This document shows, in pieces, positions 27,766 to 36,125 of a stretch of 64,000 nt of DNA. The notes beneath the pieces were generated by a model. It searched no databases. It saw nothing but the letters and a program-made list of their open reading frames with translations, and was not told where the DNA came from. Made by a program: the position numbers and the translations under genes. The number at the start of each line of letters is the position of its first letter. Position 1 is the first letter of the stretch. Origin of the DNA: VBOC01 sp964512655. GTDB taxonomy: Bacteria; Bacteroidota; Ignavibacteria; UBA10030; SZUA-254. The stretch lies in the NCBI GenBank assembly GCA_964512655.1, contig CAZEJT010000005.1:1-64000 (forward strand), written 5' to 3'.

Positions 27766-28671
27766 ATGAAAACTCTTTCTTCGCTCCTTCTTCTTTCATT
27801 GCTTCAGACATACACAACTCTGGCGGCGGGGGGAAGTTCTGTGACACTCCTTCCCGCGAACGCACGCCCCGTCACGATCGCTGTCGGCGGTAACGAACGG
27901 GATTATTGCATCCTGAGTCCCGCCGAGCCGCTAAAGCTCCGGGTCGACGGACCCGGGAAGCTTTCGGTGATCAGCCGCTGCCTGTTCTCCAGTGACTCGC
28001 CCGAACAGCAGCAGTACTCGGTCTGCGTCATGGAAGGCGAAGACACTCTGAAAATGCAGTCGACGCGCACCGAACGATCGGACGCCGCCCTTACAAATTC
28101 AATCGTTCCGTTGAAGGCCGTGCCGGGAAAGAGCCGCAAGTTCACTGTGCTCATTTCCGACGGATCCCACCTTCTGCAATTCCGGTCTCAGGGCGCTCCA
28201 CACGGAACCGCGCTGCGATTGCTCTTCAAGCCGTCGAAGGAAAAGGGAAAGCTTGTCTCGATCGAGCCTCTTTCTTACGACAGGATCGTCACGGCGACGA
28301 TCAATGAAAACCAGGTCGCATACTACGTCGCGTCGCGCGCCCGGCCTGTCGAGCTCCGCGTGGTGGGTCCGACGAAGGTGCGCGTCAGCATTCGGCTGAA
28401 TTTCGACGTGAGCATGCAGGGAAAACAGAAATTTTCAGTCGTCGTCACGAGTGGCGCGGAGCGCGTCGCGCAATGGTCGCTCGAGGCCGGTAGGGCTGAC
28501 GAGCTGGCATACAAGGAATGGCGGGAAGTTGTGCCGGGGAAATTGATATCCGCGCTCTTCGACGTTCCCGCGGGGGAGCACAGGTACACGGTCGCACTGG
28601 GGGAGTCGTCCGCGAAATCCGTCTCTCTCAGATTCTCAGTCCCGCAGGCCGACCTGGGTAATGAGGAATGA
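27766..28671 (+). CDS. Hypothetical exported protein of the PGA locus
   Basis: This is a 301-residue protein with a signal peptide (about 1-21) and no recognised family. The mature part looks like two similar beta-rich halves: each has a YCILSPAEPLKLRVDGP / YYVASRARPVELRVVGP unit followed by a strand-rich stretch, so an internal duplication is visible. It starts 13 bases after the PgsW-like gene and overlaps the receptor gene by 11 bases, so it belongs to the same unit. It may be a periplasmic binding or assembly factor for the polymer, but that rests on position alone. Confidence 0.65.
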   Translation: MKTLSSLLLLSLLQTYTTLAAGGSSVTLLPANARPVTIAVGGNERDYCILSPAEPLKLRVDGPGKLSVISRCLFSSDSPEQQQYSVCVMEGEDTLKMQSTRTERSDAALTNSIVPLKAVPGKSRKFTVLISDGSHLLQFRSQGAPHGTALRLLFKPSKEKGKLVSIEPLSYDRIVTATINENQVAYYVASRARPVELRVVGPTKVRVSIRLNFDVSMQGKQKFSVVVTSGAERVAQWSLEAGRADELAYKEWREVVPGKLISALFDVPAGEHRYTVALGESSAKSVSLRFSVPQADLGNEE

Positions 28672-31117
28672 GCGCCGCCCCATACCGTGTCTCCTCCGGC
28701 GCTTTATGCTCGCGGGCGGATTGCTTTTGGCGTCTGCCTGCGCTCCGGCCCAATCAAAGAGCTCCGGAACGGTACGCGGCGCCGTTGTCGACGATTCGAC
28801 GCGCGCTCCCCTTCCGTCTGCGGCCGTCGTCCTCTTCAACGCAACCGACAGCTCACTCGTCACCGGAGGGATGACTGATGCGGCAGGAAAATTCGAGCTC
28901 CAGAACGTCCCCTCCGGCGCGTATTACCTTACGTTCAGTCTCGTCGGATACCGGGAGGAATCGACCGACCCCTTCACGATCGACTCGGTCCATCGGCGGC
29001 TGAACGCCGGTACGCATTCCCTCCGCTCCTCCGATATCACGCTGAACGAGGTGACCGTGACGGCGGATCAACCGCGGTTCGTGAGCTCGATCGACCGGAT
29101 GATCTACAACGTGGATCAGGACGTCACGGCCAAGACCGCCTCGGCAAGCGAAATCCTGGAAAACATTCCGTCCGTTCAGATCGACCTCAACGGAGAGGTC
29201 AGCCTCCGCGGTTCCACGCGCGTCCTCCTGATGATCAACGGCAAACGCTCCCCCGTTCTGGAAAAACAGGAAGGGACGTTTCTCGAGCAGCTCCCGGCGA
29301 GCTCAATCGAAAAGATCGAAGTGATCACCACACCGTCCGCCCGGTACAGGGCCGAGGGCAAATCGGGCATCATTAACATCGTGTTGAAAAAGGATACCCC
29401 TCTCGGGACTCACGGGAACCTCACCGCCCACGCGGGCAACGGAGGACGATATAACAGCAACGCGCGTCTCAATTACAGCCCCGGGGGATTCAACGTCTAT
29501 GCAAGTTACAGCATCAAGAGGGATAACCGGAACCGGCAGAATCTCGACGTGCGGGAAGTGACATCCGCCTCGAGCCCGTCATCACCTCCTTCGACCTACA
29601 CCGACAGCCTGTATTCATTCTATCATCCGTTAACGCATCTGCTGACGCTCGGGTTCGATTGGCGCATTGATGAGATGAATAGCGTCGGGCTTTCAGGAAG
29701 TTACTTCCAAAACAGCTTCACCCGGCTTGATTCATCACACCGTACCCTGCAGAACAGCAGAGGGATCCCCATCAGCGAGTACGACAGGGACGGAGATGGC
29801 AACGAGTTTGACAAGGAACGCACCATAAGCGCCAATTATCATCACGCATTCTCGAGGGCGGACCACAAGATTCGGCTCGAATTCACGGCATCCGAATCGC
29901 CCGAACACGACGAGTACGCGTTTACGAATACTTACACCTCTCCTCCCTTCCCCACCGCGTACGACAATTCGGCGATTCACCACGACGACTACAAGGCTCA
30001 GGCGGCCGTCGACTATTCCAACGTGCTGACCCGCGTTTCGATGATCGAGGCCGGATACACGGGCGACTTCAACCGGACCGATCTCGACTTTTATGACGAA
30101 CAGTTCGATCCCATCCAGGACCGGTTTCTGGAAGACAGCGCGAAAACGAGCAGTTACAGTTACAGCGAGTCGATTAACTCGATATATGCCACCTTCAGGC
30201 AGTCGTTCGGAAAACTCGGATTTCTGGCGGGAGTCCGGGGCGAGCATACGCGGGCGCGATCGAAGCTGATTACGCTCGATACGATCATTCTGTACGACTA
30301 CAACAGCTTCTTCCCGAGCCTCCACGTCACATACAACCTCGGCGGCCTTACGGAACTCCGGCTCAGCTACAGCAGACGGATCTCTCGCCCGAGGCCGAGG
30401 GATCTCAACCCATTCGCCGAGTACCGGGATCCCAGGAATCTCTCATACGGCAATCCGAACCTCCTCCCGGAGTACCTTCACTCATTCGAGATCGGGTGTC
30501 AGGTTCAGCGCGGCCGGCTGTACGTTGTGCCGACACTCTTCTACAGATACTCCACGGACGGCATCGGCACCATCAAGGAGATCGTCAACCGCTCTACACT
30601 CCTGAGCACGAAGGAAAACGTGTCTTCCGAGCGGTCGGGAGGCCTGGAACTCATCGCTTCGCTCTCACCGGGCGGCTTCATCAGCGGCCACCTGAGCACG
30701 ACGGGACTCTACGAGGAGCTCGATGCGACGAATCTCGGCGAGGGACAGTTCAAATCAACCTGGTCGTGGAGCGGGACGCTGACCACAAATCTCAATTTCA
30801 CAAAGTCTACAAGGCTGGAGATACACTCGCACGTCAATTCACTGCGGCTGACGCCGCAGGGGGAATACCGTCCAAACTCTTCAGTGGGTATGGGGTTCCG
30901 GCAGGAATTCTGGGATGGGAAGCTTTCCGTGCTGGCGACCGTATCCGATATTTTCCAGTCGTTGAAGAGAGACTTTGATCTCGACATTCCGCACCTGCAT
31001 CAGGGCGTTGAGACGACGCGGGAATCAAGAGCGCTGTTTATCGGATTCACCTATCGGCTCGGAAAGCCGCCGGGGAAATCGAGGGAAGAACAGTTTCATT
31101 ACGACGATGAGGACTGA
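28661..31117 (+). CDS. TonB-dependent receptor-like outer-membrane barrel with carboxypeptidase-regulatory domain
   Basis: This is an 818-residue outer-membrane protein. A signal peptide (about 1-31) is followed by a CarboxypepD_reg-like beta-sandwich (about 35-115, with GTVRGAVVDD and GKFELQNVPSGAYYL), a plug-like domain (about 130-225, VLLMINGKRSP and SGIINIVLKKD), then a long beta-barrel with alternating aromatic strands, as in OMP_b-brl_3 receptors. The end is acidic (YDDED) rather than a terminal aromatic. Its start overlaps the preceding PGA-locus gene, which links it to polymer export or uptake of polymer fragments. No TonB gene is close by. Direction of transport is not known. Confidence 0.8.
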   Translation: MRNERRPIPCLLRRFMLAGGLLLASACAPAQSKSSGTVRGAVVDDSTRAPLPSAAVVLFNATDSSLVTGGMTDAAGKFELQNVPSGAYYLTFSLVGYREESTDPFTIDSVHRRLNAGTHSLRSSDITLNEVTVTADQPRFVSSIDRMIYNVDQDVTAKTASASEILENIPSVQIDLNGEVSLRGSTRVLLMINGKRSPVLEKQEGTFLEQLPASSIEKIEVITTPSARYRAEGKSGIINIVLKKDTPLGTHGNLTAHAGNGGRYNSNARLNYSPGGFNVYASYSIKRDNRNRQNLDVREVTSASSPSSPPSTYTDSLYSFYHPLTHLLTLGFDWRIDEMNSVGLSGSYFQNSFTRLDSSHRTLQNSRGIPISEYDRDGDGNEFDKERTISANYHHAFSRADHKIRLEFTASESPEHDEYAFTNTYTSPPFPTAYDNSAIHHDDYKAQAAVDYSNVLTRVSMIEAGYTGDFNRTDLDFYDEQFDPIQDRFLEDSAKTSSYSYSESINSIYATFRQSFGKLGFLAGVRGEHTRARSKLITLDTIILYDYNSFFPSLHVTYNLGGLTELRLSYSRRISRPRPRDLNPFAEYRDPRNLSYGNPNLLPEYLHSFEIGCQVQRGRLYVVPTLFYRYSTDGIGTIKEIVNRSTLLSTKENVSSERSGGLELIASLSPGGFISGHLSTTGLYEELDATNLGEGQFKSTWSWSGTLTTNLNFTKSTRLEIHSHVNSLRLTPQGEYRPNSSVGMGFRQEFWDGKLSVLATVSDIFQSLKRDFDLDIPHLHQGVETTRESRALFIGFTYRLGKPPGKSREEQFHYDDED

Positions 31118-31184
31118 CCGGCTCGAGGAGGAACCAACGCCGGCGGATACTCTCGCCTGTAGAGCGTAGCCCTTCGGGAGGTTC

Positions 31185-31817
31185 ATGCACCGCGATCGCT
31201 TTTCTTCCATGACCGAACTCCTCGCCGGACTCCCGGCCGCAGGCAATTATACCATTCAGGTGGACCGGTTGCAGCGCACAAAGGTGAAGCTCATTGCGCC
31301 CCACGCGGGATGTATCGAGCCGGCGACGGGACAGATCGTACGATCGCTGGCGGAAGGCAAATTTGACTCGTATCTTTTCAGCGGGATCAGGCGGAAGGAC
31401 TGCTTCAGGACGCTCCACGTCACGAGCATACGCTACGACGAGCCGCACGCCCTTCGTTTCGCCAGGGACTCCGACCTCGCCGTCGCCGTGCATGGATGTA
31501 ACGGCGAAGAATCGTATCTTCAGATCGGAGGAGGGAATAGAGAGCGCTCCGAGGGACTGGCGGCCTATCTGGACGGCCTTGGTTACACGATCCGAAAGGA
31601 GTCAAACGATCTGAATGGGGAACACCCCGATAATATCGTCAACCTCGCACGTCAACAGGGTATCCAGATGGAACTCAGCGCCGGGTTCCGGAGAGAACTC
31701 TTTCCGGGATTTCCCCGAACACTTCAGCGGCATCCCGTGCAGTTTCCGAGGTTTATCGAAGCGTTGAGCAAATGGCTCGACGAGACGGAACTGTCTTTGT
31801 CAGCGCAGCCACTCTAG
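31185..31817 (+). CDS. Poly-gamma-glutamate hydrolase (PghP-type zinc peptidase)
   Basis: This is a 210-residue enzyme of the phage-type PGA hydrolase family, which cuts gamma-glutamyl bonds. His40 and Glu45 (HAGCIEP) and His103 (VHGCNGEE) sit where the zinc ligands of the family are expected. The C-terminal motif NIVNLARQQGIQMELSAGFR carries the conserved Gln and the probable catalytic Glu. There is no signal peptide, so it acts in the cytosol or is released by another route. GGGAGG precedes the ATG. Its place directly after the PGA synthesis genes suggests polymer trimming, release or recycling. The downstream ABC gene begins inside its 3' end. Confidence 0.82.
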   Translation: MHRDRFSSMTELLAGLPAAGNYTIQVDRLQRTKVKLIAPHAGCIEPATGQIVRSLAEGKFDSYLFSGIRRKDCFRTLHVTSIRYDEPHALRFARDSDLAVAVHGCNGEESYLQIGGGNRERSEGLAAYLDGLGYTIRKESNDLNGEHPDNIVNLARQQGIQMELSAGFRRELFPGFPRTLQRHPVQFPRFIEALSKWLDETELSLSAQPL

Positions 31818-32602
31818 CCGCTGCCGGCGTGGCACAGGGGAAGACATCCGGGTTGGATCGCGCACCGATCGTCCTGTCCGCGGCAAATCTCTCCAAACGC
31901 TATGGTCAGATCATGGCTGTGGACGACATCAGCTTCAATGTCCGGCACGGCGAGATCCTCGGACTCCTTGGTCCGAACGGAGCCGGAAAAACCACCACGA
32001 TCAACATGATCCTGGGCGTCCTCGATCCGACGTCGGGATCCATCCGGATCGAAGACGTCGATCTCGAGCGCGACCGGTCCCTTGCACTCCAATCGACGAA
32101 CTTCGCGGCAGTCTATGCGCCCCTCCCCGGGAATCTGACTCTCTATCAAAACCTCCGGATTTTCGGCTTGCTCTATGGAGTCCCGCAGCTTTCATCCCGC
32201 ATCGATTCGCTGATCGACCAGCTCGAACTCCGAGCATTCCGGAACGTCAAGTGCGGCATACTCTCTTCAGGCGAGCAGACCCGAGTCTCCCTCGCGAAGG
32301 CCCTCTTAAACCGCCCGCGCCTTCTTCTCCTCGACGAGCCCACGGCGTCGCTCGACCCCGCGTCGGCAAGCGACATCCGCGCGAAGATACTCAGCTGCGC
32401 CGCCGAGGGTAAAATGGGAGTTCTCTGGACTTCCCATAACATGCTCGAAGTGCAGGAGGTCTGCGACAGGGTGCTCTTTTTGTCCCACGGAAAAATCCTC
32501 CTCGAGGGAGACCCGAAGACCCTTCCGCGGGAACACGGCAAAGAGACGCTCGAGGAATTGTTCATTACGGTGGCGAGAGAGCCCCTCTCGCTGGAGTCAT
32601 GA
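31772..32602 (+). CDS. ABC transporter ATP-binding protein
   Basis: This is a 276-residue ATPase of an ABC-2 exporter. Walker A is GPNGAGKTT near 69-77, the signature is LSSGEQTR (in place of LSGGQ), Walker B is RLLLLDEP, and the H-loop is in WTSHNM. The first ~35 residues are not part of the ABC fold, and the start at 31772 overlaps the hydrolase gene by 46 bases; GTG at 31829 is an equally possible start giving a more ordinary N-terminus. The permease follows with a four-base overlap. Whether it exports polymer, a lipid-linked precursor or something unrelated is open. Confidence 0.9.
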   Translation: MARRDGTVFVSAATLAAAGVAQGKTSGLDRAPIVLSAANLSKRYGQIMAVDDISFNVRHGEILGLLGPNGAGKTTTINMILGVLDPTSGSIRIEDVDLERDRSLALQSTNFAAVYAPLPGNLTLYQNLRIFGLLYGVPQLSSRIDSLIDQLELRAFRNVKCGILSSGEQTRVSLAKALLNRPRLLLLDEPTASLDPASASDIRAKILSCAAEGKMGVLWTSHNMLEVQEVCDRVLFLSHGKILLEGDPKTLPREHGKETLEELFITVAREPLSLES

Positions 32603-33411
32603 GCGGGTTTTCGATTAATCGGACGGCGGCGGTCGTGCTGCGGCAGTACTACCTCATGCGGAGCAGCACCACTCGGATTCTGCCGATATTCGCCTGGGTG
32701 GCGGTCGACGTGGTGCTCTGGGGATTTATCACAAAGTACCTTAACAGCATCATGGCCGCCGGCCTGAACTTCATACCCCTCCTTCTCGGAGCGATCCTCT
32801 TCTGGGATTTCTTCACCAGGGTCATGCACGGCATCGCGATCGCATTCCTGGAAGACGTGTGGTCCCGGAATTTCCTGAACTTCTTCGCCACTCCCCTGCG
32901 GATCTGGGAATATCTCTCAGGCCTTGTGATCACGAGCATCGCAACGAGCGTTCTCGGCCTCATGGTGATGCTCCTCCTCGCGACGGCGGCCTTCGGACTC
33001 TCTGTGTTCGTCTTCGGTCTCACGCTCATTCCGTTCCTCCTCATCCTCTTTCTCTTCGGAATGGCGATGGGCATCTTCGCCAGCGGACTCGTCTTCCGGT
33101 ACGGTCCCGCATCCGAATGGTTTGTGTGGCCGATTCCAGCTCTCCTCTCGCCGTTCGCCGGCGTCTTCTACCCTGTTTCCACTCTCCCGGGATGGATGCA
33201 ATTGGTCTCGAGTCTCCTGCCCCCATCGTATGTATTTGAAAGCATGAGGGAGGCGCTCTCAGGCCGCGCGGTGTCTCTTGCCGGGCTCTCCGTCGGCGGA
33301 GCGCTCGCCGCGGCGTACATCCTCCTTGCCTGCTGGTACTTCGCCCGCGTCTATCGCCGGGCTGTCAGCACCGGTCTCATCGTCCGCTACAGCGCCGAGA
33401 GCATCGGCTAG
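32599..33411 (+). CDS. ABC-2 type transporter permease
   Basis: This is a 270-residue membrane protein with six hydrophobic helices typical of ABC-2 permeases, including the conserved re-entrant segment LLSPFAGVFYPVSTLPGWMQ near 190-210 and the SSLLPPSYVFESMRE segment after it. It overlaps the ATPase gene by four bases (ATGA), so the two form one exporter. It is the last gene of the run that begins with pgsB; the following kinase has its own promoter. Confidence 0.9.
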   Translation: MSGFSINRTAAVVLRQYYLMRSSTTRILPIFAWVAVDVVLWGFITKYLNSIMAAGLNFIPLLLGAILFWDFFTRVMHGIAIAFLEDVWSRNFLNFFATPLRIWEYLSGLVITSIATSVLGLMVMLLLATAAFGLSVFVFGLTLIPFLLILFLFGMAMGIFASGLVFRYGPASEWFVWPIPALLSPFAGVFYPVSTLPGWMQLVSSLLPPSYVFESMREALSGRAVSLAGLSVGGALAAAYILLACWYFARVYRRAVSTGLIVRYSAESIG

Positions 33412-33426
33412 TTGTCTGTCGTTCTA

Positions 33427-33457
33427 TTGCCAATCCTCAGGATTATGCCTACATTTT
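33427..33457 (+). promoter_or_regulatory. Promoter TTG-N20-TACATTTT of the second kinase gene
   Basis: TTGCCA (33427-33432), 17-base spacer, TACATT (33450-33455). The ATG at 33465 is so close that the transcript is expected to begin almost at the start codon. Confidence 0.6.
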
Positions 33458-33464
33458 ACACCGG

Positions 33465-36092
33465 ATGATCGGTAAGACAATCTCCCATTATGAGATTCTT
33501 GAGAAGCTCGGCGAAGGGGGCATGGGCGTTGTCTACAAGGCGCGCGACGTCCGGCTCGACCGGTTCGTTGCGCTAAAGGTCCTCCCCGCTCAGTTCCTCG
33601 TCTCATCGGAAGAAGTCGCCCGTTTCCAGCAGGAGGCAAGGGCGATCTCGTCCCTCAACCATCCAAACATCGCCACGATCTACGACGTCGACCAGATTGA
33701 CGGACAGAATTTTCTGGTCCTTGAATATCTTGCGGGCGGCACCGTAAAGTCGAAACTTCGTCAGCTCTATTCCTCAGGTTCGTCGCTCGCCATCGCGGAA
33801 ATCGTCGATTACGGCCTCCACACGGCAGAGGGGCTCGCGCATTCTCATCGCCACGGGATCGTCCACCGCGATATCAAGACCGAGAACCTGATGCTCTCCG
33901 ACGAGGGCAATATCAAGATCACGGATTTTGGCCTCGCGAAACTAAAAGGCGCCGAAGGCGTAACGAGGGTAGGAACCACCGTCGGGACAGCGGCGTATAT
34001 GTCGCCCGAGCAATTCCGCGGCGAAGAAATCGACCGGCGTTCCGATATATTCTCGTTCGGAATCGTCCTCTATGAGCTGACGACCGGGAAGCTCCCCTTC
34101 CGCGGCGAGCACGAGGCGGCTCTGAGCTATTCGATCGTCAACGAAAACCCGGTGCCGCTTGCTTCGTTTCGCTCCGAAGTGCCTGCGTCGCTCGAGCACG
34201 TGATCGGCAGGTGCCTCGAGAAAGACAAGGAGAAGCGATACCAGAGCGCCGAGGAGATATTCGCCGACCTGAACAAGGTCCGGATGGAAATCGGAGGGGC
34301 TCTTCCACCCGGACAGGGCCGCCGGATTCCCGCAGCGCTCAGATGGAGCGCTCTCGCACTCGGGGCGGCAGTAGTGGTCATAGGGTTTCTCCTATACCGG
34401 TCGAACAAGACCCTTCGCGCCGTCGACCTGATGCAGGTGAAACTCACGCAGATTACATCGGCTGAAGGTACGGAAGAATATCCCTCATGGTCTCACGACG
34501 GAACCGCCATCACATACACCGGAGAGGTCAACGGCTTTAAGAAAGTGTTCGTGAAGGATCTTGCCTCGGGTCAGGAGAAACAGCTTACGAAAGGGACCGG
34601 CGACGATATTCAACCGGCGTGGTCGAACGACGGCAAGTCGATCCTTTTCGTCCGGTCGCATCAGCCGAACGGGAAGCTCGAGCCGGGGGACATCTTCGGG
34701 CAGTTCGAAGGCGGGGACATCTGGACTATCGACGTCTCTTCGGGGACCGAATCCAAATTCATCGAGAATGCATTCAATCCGGCGTACTCTCCCGACGGCC
34801 GGCAAATCGCCTGCGACGCGTCATGGGCCGGTCCCCGGCGCATCTGGACGGTCGACAGCCGGGGGCGGAATCCCCGGCAGGTGACTTCCGATGTTTCCGA
34901 GGCTGTCGTTCATCTCATGCCTAAATGGTCACCCGACGGTGAGCGGATCGTCTTCCAGAACCTCGAGCGGACGGTCTTCGATATCAAGGTCGCGATCGTC
35001 GCTTCGGGAGAAATGTCGTGGATTACGAAGGACCTCTTCATCGACATCGATCCAACCTGGTCGCCCTCCGGCAATGAGATTTACTTCTCCTCGTACAGGA
35101 GCGGGGGGTTGAATCTCTGGCGGATCCCGGTCTCATCGAACGGAACTCCGGCGGGCCAACCCCAGCAGCTCACGACGGGGGCCGGACAGGACGTGGAGTG
35201 TTCGCTTTCACCCGACGGAAAGCGGCTCGCGTTTTCGATCCTGAAGATCAACGCCGATGTCTGGGAGCTTCCCGTTTCGCCGGATTCGGGAAAACCCGCC
35301 GGCCAGCCAGAGCAGGTCATTGCCACTACACGCGAAGACAGCCGCGGGGCCTGGTCTCGAGACGGCTCGATGATCGCCTTCAACTCCGACCGGAACGGCG
35401 ACATGAACATCTGGGTCTATTCCGTGATTGGCGGTTCCGCCCGCCAGCTCACCAAAGGGCCCGGGGGCGATTTCCAGCCCAACTGGTCGCCCGACGGGAA
35501 GCAGGTTACCTTCTTTTCAACGCGAGCTGGAAACACAGATATCTGGTCCGTCGATCAGGCCTCCGGTGCGCTCCGCCAGTTGACGACGGCTCCTTCCCTC
35601 GAAATCAACCCCTTCTATTCTCCGGACGGTCACTCCATCGCGTATCAGTCTGACGCGAGCGGACGGCTCGAGCCCTGGGTGATGGCGAGTGACGGGAGCG
35701 GCCAGCGCAGGCTTGCCGACATGGAAGTCACGGGACACTTCATGCGCTGGTCGCGCGACGGCTCGGCCGTAATATTCCGTTCGCCGAACCCTGCACAGCC
35801 CGGGCTCTGGTCTGCCCCCCCAGGAGGCGGTCAACCGTCGTTCTTTTGCACGGTGAAGGGCGGGTCTCACATATCATTCTCTACGCGTTACGATGCGATC
35901 ATGGATGTCGTCGGGCATAAGGAGCTCTGGCTCACGCCTGTCAACGGCGGCACGCCATCGAAAGTGTATCAGTTCGAGGATCCGGAAATCCGCATCGATT
36001 ATCCGGTCTGGTCTCCCGACGGCAAACGAGTCCTGTTCGATCGCGTGAAGTCGCAGGGGGGCGACATCTGGGTCCTCGATAAATTCGAGTAA
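33465..36092 (+). CDS. Ser/Thr protein kinase with WD40/TolB-like propeller (second)
   Basis: This is an 875-residue membrane kinase and a paralogue of the protein at 17693. Kinase motifs: LGEGGMG (15-21), Lys38, Asp136 in HRDIKTEN (Thr replaces the usual Pro), DFG Asp154, SPEQ. One transmembrane helix lies at about 290-312. The extracytoplasmic part is a series of TolB-type blades (repeated SPDGxxI and WSxDG units, about 325-870). The S9 peptidase that follows 33 bases downstream also begins with a TolB-like propeller. The kinase should be active; the signal it reads is unknown. Confidence 0.92.
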   Translation: MIGKTISHYEILEKLGEGGMGVVYKARDVRLDRFVALKVLPAQFLVSSEEVARFQQEARAISSLNHPNIATIYDVDQIDGQNFLVLEYLAGGTVKSKLRQLYSSGSSLAIAEIVDYGLHTAEGLAHSHRHGIVHRDIKTENLMLSDEGNIKITDFGLAKLKGAEGVTRVGTTVGTAAYMSPEQFRGEEIDRRSDIFSFGIVLYELTTGKLPFRGEHEAALSYSIVNENPVPLASFRSEVPASLEHVIGRCLEKDKEKRYQSAEEIFADLNKVRMEIGGALPPGQGRRIPAALRWSALALGAAVVVIGFLLYRSNKTLRAVDLMQVKLTQITSAEGTEEYPSWSHDGTAITYTGEVNGFKKVFVKDLASGQEKQLTKGTGDDIQPAWSNDGKSILFVRSHQPNGKLEPGDIFGQFEGGDIWTIDVSSGTESKFIENAFNPAYSPDGRQIACDASWAGPRRIWTVDSRGRNPRQVTSDVSEAVVHLMPKWSPDGERIVFQNLERTVFDIKVAIVASGEMSWITKDLFIDIDPTWSPSGNEIYFSSYRSGGLNLWRIPVSSNGTPAGQPQQLTTGAGQDVECSLSPDGKRLAFSILKINADVWELPVSPDSGKPAGQPEQVIATTREDSRGAWSRDGSMIAFNSDRNGDMNIWVYSVIGGSARQLTKGPGGDFQPNWSPDGKQVTFFSTRAGNTDIWSVDQASGALRQLTTAPSLEINPFYSPDGHSIAYQSDASGRLEPWVMASDGSGQRRLADMEVTGHFMRWSRDGSAVIFRSPNPAQPGLWSAPPGGGQPSFFCTVKGGSHISFSTRYDAIMDVVGHKELWLTPVNGGTPSKVYQFEDPEIRIDYPVWSPDGKRVLFDRVKSQGGDIWVLDKFE

Positions 36093-36125
36093 CTCCACGG
36101 AATCACATTCATGAGGAGTATCACC

